Source of the DNA: JADLHS01 sp036274115
GTDB lineage: Bacteria > Verrucomicrobiota > Verrucomicrobiia > Limisphaerales > JADLHS01
Direction of reading: 5' to 3'
NCBI GenBank assembly: GCA_036274115.1
Contig: DASUGI010000107.1
Location: forward strand, 15,094-79,093
DNA: 64,000 nucleotides
Shown here: positions 58,353 to 64,000 of the stretch, piece by piece
Layout of the letters: each line of letters begins with the position of its first letter
Position numbering within the stretch: the stretch's first letter is position 1
Made by a program: the position numbers and the translations under genes
Notes under the pieces: generated by a model
The model's database searches: none
Seen by the model: the letters and a program-made list of their open reading frames with translations, nothing else
Told to the model about the DNA's origin: nothing

Positions 58353-60713
58353 GTGAAATTCCGGCCAATCCATCGGGTGCCCGTCCTTATTGCAGCGGCC
58401 GTGATTGTTCTGGCCGGTGTGTTTTCGGTTACCAAGCTCGACTTCTTTGCACGACTCGAGGCGATAACTTACGACTGGCGCACCCGGCTAGCGCTCCAGC
58501 ATCCTGCGCCGATCGCTACAAATCTCGGATTTGTTGCCATCAGCGATGAAACCATCGAGGCACTCAGCAACGATTCATTAAACTTTCGCTACGGTTTATA
58601 CTGGCCGCGCCATATCTATGGCCGCGTGTTAAGGGAGCTTTCAGCGCAAGGCGCCCGGGCCGTCGCACTTGACGTTCTGTTTGCAGGACGCCGGTTCGAC
58701 CATGGCCAGGTCTCTGTTTCCGCCGTGCAATGGCCGGATTTGCCAGCCTTCCTTGCCGGATTGCATCTCAAGGAGCCGGCGCCCGTTTACGAGGACAATG
58801 GGGAATATCTGACCCTCATGCAGTCCGACGATTATTTTGCCTGGCAGTTGTCTCGTTCCGGGATCGGCATCCTTGCGGCAGAGAGCGGCTTGTTGCCAAA
58901 CTCACTCTTTGCCGACCACGCGGCGGCACTCGGTGATATTGGCATCGAGCCGGACACGGATGGTGTTCTGCGCCGCGCCCGAGCCTTCCATGATTATCGT
59001 CACTGGCATCGCGCATTCAGACAGGTTGAGGCCGCTGAAGAATACGCGGTCGACCTGAACAACGTGAGGCTGGAGCCCGGCAAAATTGTCCTGAAGCGAA
59101 CTGGACTGCCGGATATTCCCGTGCCGGTTGATGCGAGTAATTATTTCAAGCTATCCGATTTTGGGACCAACGTTCCGCCCGACCTGGCGCCAACTGCAAA
59201 AGCCTTTGAAGTGCGGCGCGTCTGGCATATGGGCATCGTGCTTGCGGCCCGTGCGTTGAACCTTGACCTCGCGAAAGCAGTAGTGGACTTGCCGCGCGGA
59301 CGCATTGTTCTACGGGGATCAAACGGTGTCGAACGCGTCCTGCCGGTGGACGCTGATGGCTACTTCTACGTGAACTGGGAAATCACGCCTTCCGATCCCC
59401 GGTTGACGGTTGAACCCTTTGAGGAGTTACTGAAGCAGGATCAACTCCGTTCGGCCGGGGAAACCAATGGCCTGAGTAACCTGTGGAAGGATAAACTTGC
59501 TGTGATTGGTTCAAAGGCGACCGGCAATGACCTCACCGACCGGGGAGCGACCCCGCTGGAAAAAGGAACCCTCCTGGTCAGCAAGCACTGGAACGTTGCC
59601 AACAGTATCATCACCGGAAGATTCGTCCGTCCCGCCTCGACCGCACTTGAATTGAGCCTGATCGGGCTGCTCGGAGTTGCGACGGCGTTGCTGACGTGGC
59701 AACTCCGCGTCTTGCCGGGCTTTCTCAGCGTCGTGGCGCTGGCCATCGTTTACTCATTTCTTTCCGCTTATCTTTTCACTCAGCATCGCATCTGGTTGCC
59801 CATGGTGTTGCCCTTGGCTTGCGCCTTGTTTGTCCAATATGGATTGTTGGTCACTTATCGCGCGGTCTTCGAACAGCGCGAACAGCGCCGGGTCAAATCG
59901 GTCTTCTCCAAGATCGTGGCCCCCGACGTGGTGAACGAACTGCTTGAAGCGGAGACTCTCTCCCTGGGCGGTGCGCGGCGCGAGGTCACGGTAATGTTCG
60001 CCGATGTGCGAGGCTTCACTGAAGTCACTGACCGGCTTCAGCAACTGACGGCAGAGCAAATCCAGAAGCACCATCTTACGGGCAGCGCCGCGGAGGCGCG
60101 CTACGACGAGGTCGCCAAACAAACCCTTCAAACCATCAGCCTTTACCTCGGCCTGGTGGCTGACATTGTGAAAAAACACGGGGGAACGCTCGACAAGTAC
60201 ATGGGAGACTGCGCCATGGCATTTTGGGGCGCACCAAAGCCCGACCCCCAACACGCGCTGCGTTGTGTTCGCGCAGCAATCGAAGCCCAACGCCGCATTC
60301 ACGAGCTCAACGAACGGCGTCTGGCTGAAAATGTTCTGATTGAGACCGAGAACAATGCCCGTGCCGCTGCGGGACAGCCATCACGCGCATTGTTGCCCGT
60401 CCTTAACCTTGGCACGGGCATAAACTCAGGCGCTGTTATGGTGGGTTTGATGGGCTCGGACGATCATGGATTGAATTACACCGTGATTGGTCGCGAGGTA
60501 AATCTTGCCAGTCGACTGGAAACCTTGTCCGGCTTGGGGCGCATTATCATCGGGGAGGCGACCTACGAGCAGATTCGCCTGGCCGATCCGGCACTGGCCG
60601 CTACCTGTATTGAGCAGCAGCCAACGACACCCAAGGGATTTCAAAGACCTGTCCGTAATTTTGAAGTGCCTTGGCGCATCGATAATGGCGGTTCAACAAC
60701 TGCTTCCGCTTGA
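58353..60713 (+). CDS. CHASE2-domain class III nucleotide cyclase
   Basis: A 786-residue sensor cyclase starting at GTG. A membrane helix (9-27) is followed by an extracellular CHASE2 domain (about 30-385), three membrane helices (about 429-497) and a cytoplasmic cyclase domain (about 544-750). The cyclase core shows VTVMFADVRGFTEV near residue 549 (metal Asp), KYMGDCAMAFWG near 616 (second metal Asp and the Lys-type substrate residue) and NYTVIGREVNLASRLETL near 706. In many adenylate cyclases the middle motif has Asp where this one has Arg (VIGREVN), so the nucleotide specificity is uncertain. The FecR gene just upstream fits the usual pairing. Confidence 0.88.
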   Translation: MKFRPIHRVPVLIAAAVIVLAGVFSVTKLDFFARLEAITYDWRTRLALQHPAPIATNLGFVAISDETIEALSNDSLNFRYGLYWPRHIYGRVLRELSAQGARAVALDVLFAGRRFDHGQVSVSAVQWPDLPAFLAGLHLKEPAPVYEDNGEYLTLMQSDDYFAWQLSRSGIGILAAESGLLPNSLFADHAAALGDIGIEPDTDGVLRRARAFHDYRHWHRAFRQVEAAEEYAVDLNNVRLEPGKIVLKRTGLPDIPVPVDASNYFKLSDFGTNVPPDLAPTAKAFEVRRVWHMGIVLAARALNLDLAKAVVDLPRGRIVLRGSNGVERVLPVDADGYFYVNWEITPSDPRLTVEPFEELLKQDQLRSAGETNGLSNLWKDKLAVIGSKATGNDLTDRGATPLEKGTLLVSKHWNVANSIITGRFVRPASTALELSLIGLLGVATALLTWQLRVLPGFLSVVALAIVYSFLSAYLFTQHRIWLPMVLPLACALFVQYGLLVTYRAVFEQREQRRVKSVFSKIVAPDVVNELLEAETLSLGGARREVTVMFADVRGFTEVTDRLQQLTAEQIQKHHLTGSAAEARYDEVAKQTLQTISLYLGLVADIVKKHGGTLDKYMGDCAMAFWGAPKPDPQHALRCVRAAIEAQRRIHELNERRLAENVLIETENNARAAAGQPSRALLPVLNLGTGINSGAVMVGLMGSDDHGLNYTVIGREVNLASRLETLSGLGRIIIGEATYEQIRLADPALAATCIEQQPTTPKGFQRPVRNFEVPWRIDNGGSTTASA

Positions 60714-60767
60714 AGGGCCCGGCTTTTTCTTCCTCGTCAACCATCGGCTGCCAAATAGACTTCTCGC

Positions 60768-61247
60768 ATGCGCACGGCGATCTATCCCGGCAGCTTCGAC
60801 CCCTTCACCAACGGCCATCTTGATGTCGTTCAACGTGCGTCGCGCTTGTTCGATCGCGTTATCGTCGCGGTGGCTGTGAACGCGGGCAAAGATCCTCTGT
60901 TTAGCGCCGAAGAACGCCGGGCCATGGTAAGCAAATCCATCGCGCTGATTCCGAATGTTGAGGCGGATACATTTGACGGGTTGCTGGTGGAGTATGTCCG
61001 CAAGCGCTCGGCACAGGCGGTGTTGCGCGGACTTCGCGCGATCTCGGACTTCGAGTTTGAATTTCAGATGGCTTTGATGAATCGTAAGCTCAACGAGGAA
61101 TTTGAAACCATTTTTATGATGCCCAAGGAAACCTACACCTTTCTGAGTTCGCGGATCGTGAAGGAAATCGCCCGCCTGGGTGGCGACGTCAGCCCGTTTG
61201 TTTCCCCACATGTCCAGTCAGCCCTTGCCGGACGACTGCATTCGTAA
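60768..61247 (+). CDS. coaD: Phosphopantetheine adenylyltransferase
   Basis: A 159-residue enzyme of coenzyme A synthesis. The T/HxGH nucleotide motif is in MRTAIYPGSFDPFTNGHLDV (His near residue 18), VLRGLRAISDFEFEFQMALM near residue 86 is the family centre, and TYTFLSSRIVKEIARLGGDV near residue 125 holds the ISS-R-like motif. The length is normal for the family. It opens the coaD-yceD-rpmF-plsX-fabH cluster. Confidence 0.97.
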   Translation: MRTAIYPGSFDPFTNGHLDVVQRASRLFDRVIVAVAVNAGKDPLFSAEERRAMVSKSIALIPNVEADTFDGLLVEYVRKRSAQAVLRGLRAISDFEFEFQMALMNRKLNEEFETIFMMPKETYTFLSSRIVKEIARLGGDVSPFVSPHVQSALAGRLHS

Positions 61248-61262
61248 GAACCGAGGAATCTG

Positions 61263-61742
61263 ATGCCACTGCTTGTCAATCTGCGTCATCTCGAGAAGAA
61301 CGACTGCAAACTCAAAGGTGAGTTAGCGGTTGAAGAACTCGACATTGATACCGGCGATGAGATGGTCCAACTCGCTAAACCGCTCCGCTATCAACTTGAA
61401 GTCCAGAAAATGGCGGATGCCCTGCTGGCGCGCGGAAAGCTCGTCCTGCCGCTGGCGTGTCAGTGTGTGCGTTGCCTGAAAGCCTTTGAGTTCAAGCTCG
61501 AACTCCCGGACTGGGCTTGTCACATCCCGCTGGTTGGGGAGGAAAAAGCTCCAATTATCAGCGATTCCGTGGACTTGACGCCATTTTTGCGGGAAGATAT
61601 TCTCCTAGAGTTGCCGCAACATCCGTTGTGCAAACCGGACTGCGGCGGCCTGAAGAAACCGAAAGCTGGAAAATCGAAAAAGACCGACCCGGGCGCGCCC
61701 GAAGCGTCAGCCTGGTCTGAATTGGACAAACTGAAGTTTTAG
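61263..61742 (+). CDS. YceD-family (DUF177) protein
   Basis: A 159-residue protein of the YceD/DUF177 family, commonly encoded just before rpmF. The conserved Cys pair is in LACQCVRCLKAFEF near residue 64, and the segment FLREDILLELPQHPLCKPDC near residue 105 is the other family hallmark (the family often ends with a C-x3-C-x-GL-like motif). The C-terminus is Lys-rich. In other bacteria the protein is linked to 23S rRNA levels; the mechanism is not certain. It lies 15 bases after coaD and 13 before rpmF. Confidence 0.88.
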   Translation: MPLLVNLRHLEKNDCKLKGELAVEELDIDTGDEMVQLAKPLRYQLEVQKMADALLARGKLVLPLACQCVRCLKAFEFKLELPDWACHIPLVGEEKAPIISDSVDLTPFLREDILLELPQHPLCKPDCGGLKKPKAGKSKKTDPGAPEASAWSELDKLKF

Positions 61743-61755
61743 AAACGAGTGATAT

Positions 61756-61944
61756 ATGGGTGTTCCAAAGCGTAAACCGTCAACCAGTCGTCAGCGCATG
61801 CGTCGCGCCTACAACAGCGTGCTCAAGCTGCCGCAACTGGGCAAGTGTCCGCAGTGCGATGCACCCTATGTGCCTCATCGGGTTTGTCCTGCGTGCGGCT
61901 ATTACAAAGGCCGCCAGGTCTTGACCGTTACCGCCGGCGCGTAA
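61756..61944 (+). CDS. rpmF: Ribosomal protein L32
   Basis: A 62-residue L32. MGVPKRKPSTSRQRMRRAYN is the family start, and CPQCDAPYVPHRVCPACGYY is the zinc ribbon with four Cys (C-x2-C and C-x2-C). The C-terminal GYYKGRQVLTV is also typical. The zinc-binding Cys form is retained. It sits between the YceD gene and plsX as in many bacteria. Confidence 0.97.
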   Translation: MGVPKRKPSTSRQRMRRAYNSVLKLPQLGKCPQCDAPYVPHRVCPACGYYKGRQVLTVTAGA

Positions 61945-61989
61945 CGACGGTGCGCCCGGGCGCATCCAGGCTCGTTGCGCTCCTCAAGT

Positions 61990-63021
61990 ATGCGAATTGC
62001 AGTGGATGTCATGGGTGGCGACCACGGCTGTGGGGTCGTCATCAGCGGCGTCAAACTCGCACTCCAGGCCGACGCTCGCATTTCCTCCGTCCTCCTCGTC
62101 GGACAGGAAGACCAGATCCGCCCCGTCCTCCGCGAAATCGGTCTCCACGATAAGCGCGCGCAAATCGTCCATGCGTCCGAAGTATTGACCATGGAGGACA
62201 AGCCCGTCGAAGGTATCCGCAAGAAGAAGGATTCCTCGATGGTCCGCGCCATCGAACTGGTCCGCGACGCTAAAGCTGATGCCATCATTTCTGCGGGCAA
62301 CACCGGCGCACTGGTTGCCGGCTCAATGAAACTAGGACGGCTCGATGGAGTTGAACGTCCCGCTATTGCGTGCCGTTTCCCCTCTCTCTCTCAGGATTTC
62401 ATCATGCTCGATTGCGGCGCCAACGTGGTCGCCGAGCCTACGCATCTGGCTCAATTCGCCGTGATGGGAAGCGTTTACGCCCGGGAAATTCTCGGGACAG
62501 AGAAACCGCGCGTGGGTGTGCTCTGTAATGGCACGGAGGAAGGCAAAGGAACTGAACTGACCCGGGAAGCAGCGCGCTTGTGTGCCCGGCTGGACTTGAA
62601 TTTCATGGGCTATTGCGAGGGTTTTGACCTCTTCAACGACGGAGTAGACGTCGTCGTCTGCGATGGCTTCGTCGGTAACATCGTGTTGAAGAGCTGCGAA
62701 AGCCTGAGCAAAACCATCGGTCGATTATTGAAGAATGAATTGCAGGCCAACCCGGTCCGCGCCTTGGGCGGCGGGCTGGCCAAAGGTGCTTTTAAAGCGC
62801 TCAAACGCCGTCTGGATCCTGAAGTTTACGGTGGTGCGGCGGTATTGGGTGTGAATGGCATTGTCATCAAGGCCCACGGGTCCTCCCGCGAACGCGCCAT
62901 CATGAGCGCCATCCGCGTGGCAGCCGAGGAAATCCAGCATGGCCTGACCAACGTGGTGGCTCAGCGGATCGCGGCCGCCAATGAAACCCTGTCTGCCCTG
63001 CCCGCTACCGTTCCCGCATGA
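61990..63021 (+). CDS. plsX: Phosphate acyltransferase PlsX
   Basis: A 343-residue enzyme forming acyl-phosphate from acyl-ACP in phospholipid synthesis. The start RIAVDVMGGDHG is the family signature; further marks are ADAIISAGNTGALVAGSMKL near residue 95, MLDCGANVVAEPTHLAQFAV near 140, VCDGFVGNIVLKSCESLSKT near 221 and GAAVLGVNGIVIKAHGSSRE near 280. The ATG at 61990 was chosen over one at 61975. The stop overlaps the fabH start (ATGA), so they are probably coupled. Confidence 0.97.
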   Translation: MRIAVDVMGGDHGCGVVISGVKLALQADARISSVLLVGQEDQIRPVLREIGLHDKRAQIVHASEVLTMEDKPVEGIRKKKDSSMVRAIELVRDAKADAIISAGNTGALVAGSMKLGRLDGVERPAIACRFPSLSQDFIMLDCGANVVAEPTHLAQFAVMGSVYAREILGTEKPRVGVLCNGTEEGKGTELTREAARLCARLDLNFMGYCEGFDLFNDGVDVVVCDGFVGNIVLKSCESLSKTIGRLLKNELQANPVRALGGGLAKGAFKALKRRLDPEVYGGAAVLGVNGIVIKAHGSSRERAIMSAIRVAAEEIQHGLTNVVAQRIAAANETLSALPATVPA

Positions 63022-64000
63022 GTCCAATCACGAAGCCCAGGTTCAAAAACCCACGTGCCCGTTTCAATTTCCAGGGGCGGACTGTCTCCGTCGCTGGCGT
63101 CGGCGCTTACGTTCCTGCGAAGGCCCTCACCAATTTCGAGCTGGAGAAAATTGTTGCCACGACTGACGAATGGATCACGAGTCGTACGGGCATCAAGGAA
63201 CGCCGCATTGCGGCCAAGGACGAATTTACTTCGGACCTTGGCGCCAAGGCTGCTCAGCGTGCCATGAAAAGCGCCGGGGTCACTGCCGACCAAATTGACC
63301 TCATCATCGTCGCCACCATCACGCCGGACATGGTGTTTCCCTCCACCGCTTGTCTGGTGCAACAAAAGATTGGCGCGCATCGCGCCGCCGCGTTCGACCT
63401 TGAAGCCGCTTGCTCCGGTTTCATTTACGGTTTGGAGATCGGCCAGCAATTCATCATGTCGCGCACCTATGACACCGTCCTCGTCATCGGTGCCGAAAAG
63501 CTTTCTTCCATCGTGGACTGGCAGGACCGCAATACCTGCGTGCTCTTTGGTGACGGCGCGGGAGCCGTTGTCCTGCAAAATCGCGCCAACTCGCACGGCT
63601 TGCTTACCGCGGTGATGGGCGCGGATGGTGGCAAAGCGGAGCTGCTCCATATGCCGGGTGGCGGCAGTCGTTGTCCGGCCACCGCGCAGTCCGTTGCGGC
63701 ACGATTGCACTATCTGCGCATGGAGGGCAAGGAGACCTTCAAGCACGCGGTACAGGCAATGGTGAACGCCGCTGGCGAAGCGTTGCGCCGCTGCGACGTG
63801 GACATCACCAAGATCAAGTGCATCATTCCTCATCAGGCCAACCGGCGCATCATTGACGCCGTGGGTGAGCGGGTGGGGGCTCGACCGGATCAACTTTTCG
63901 TCAATCTGGATCGCTATGGCAACACTTCGGCGGCCTCTGTTGCCATCGCCCTGGATGAGGCCGTGAGTTCCGGCCGGATCCATCGAGGAGACCTGATTCT
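63018..64000 (+). CDS. fabH: Beta-ketoacyl-ACP synthase III (cut by window edge)
   Basis: The first 327 residues of a FabH-type condensing enzyme that starts fatty acid synthesis from acetyl-CoA and malonyl-ACP. A basic N-terminal extension of about 20 residues precedes VSVAGVGAYVPAKALTNFEL. Catalytic residues are Cys in DLEAACSGFIYGL, His in KCIIPHQANRRII and Asn in LDRYGNTSAASVAIALDE, and GDGAGAVVL matches the family. The frame runs off the right edge with no stop. It overlaps plsX by four bases. Confidence 0.95.
   Translation, partial: MSPITKPRFKNPRARFNFQGRTVSVAGVGAYVPAKALTNFELEKIVATTDEWITSRTGIKERRIAAKDEFTSDLGAKAAQRAMKSAGVTADQIDLIIVATITPDMVFPSTACLVQQKIGAHRAAAFDLEAACSGFIYGLEIGQQFIMSRTYDTVLVIGAEKLSSIVDWQDRNTCVLFGDGAGAVVLQNRANSHGLLTAVMGADGGKAELLHMPGGGSRCPATAQSVAARLHYLRMEGKETFKHAVQAMVNAAGEALRRCDVDITKIKCIIPHQANRRIIDAVGERVGARPDQLFVNLDRYGNTSAASVAIALDEAVSSGRIHRGDLI

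Noticed and set aside
1..64000. CRISPR arrays or cas genes
   Set aside because: No regularly spaced direct repeats with unique spacers were found; the repeats seen are palindromic, tandem or intragenic.

Overview
The window looks like a chromosomal segment of a free-living, Gram-negative bacterium of the Verrucomicrobia, probably near the Pedosphaera/Limisphaerales group. This is an inference from gene content: giant secreted beta-helix, PKD and Calx-beta proteins, a type II pseudopilin with the H-x9-DG motif, short lineage-style membrane protein families, a futalosine-pathway enzyme (MqnC), a fused xanthine dehydrogenase, and many short palindromic repeats. No rRNA, phage, insertion sequence, CRISPR array or replication origin was seen. 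One tRNA (Leu, anticodon GAG) is present. Both edges cut a gene: an epimerase on the left and fabH on the right.

Layout. 1-1.6 kb: two sugar-nucleotide type SDR epimerases. 1.7-6.6 kb: one giant triplicated beta-helix/PKD surface protein. 6.7-9.0 kb: rph, a histidine phosphatase and prmA. 9.0-9.7 kb: an unexplained stretch. 9.7-15.1 kb: amino-acid permease, TatD-like hydrolase, two small lipoproteins and a DUF255 thioredoxin-like protein. 15.1-19.1 kb (minus strand): an ECF sigma/anti-sigma pair followed by two unnamed membrane or secreted proteins. 19.3-23.5 kb: a pseudopilin and a Calx-beta secreted protein ending in a strong terminator. 23.5-27.9 kb (minus): a second copy of the unnamed membrane protein, Nif3 and a YiiX-like hydrolase. 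28-35.4 kb: speA, a small membrane protein, a HEAT-repeat protein, mqnC and an ABC transporter.

35.5-44.3 kb: a purine-breakdown neighbourhood with fused xanthine dehydrogenase, XdhC maturation factor and an AzgA-type purine permease, interrupted by a coiled-coil protein and an M20/M28-type peptidase. 44.4-48.7 kb: tRNA-Leu, an XRE regulator, and a beta-propeller sensor kinase with its NarL-type response regulator. 48.9-52.7 kb (minus): ribE, ribD and a subtilase. 53-57.2 kb: a low-complexity secreted protein and a minus-strand ftsY-PHP-nusB group. 57.4-60.7 kb: a FecR protein and a CHASE2 adenylate/guanylate cyclase. 60.8-64 kb: the classic coaD-yceD-rpmF-plsX-fabH cluster.

The most unusual signal is a set of short palindromic or tandem repeats that lie between genes and also inside conserved enzymes without breaking the reading frame. 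The fused xanthine dehydrogenase carries four such elements, and MqnC, XdhC and the TatD-like protein carry one each. Intergenic relatives or analogues occur at about 25.4, 29.9 and 42.7 kb. They look like REP-type elements tolerated as extra loops in proteins. No transposase that could move them lies in this window.
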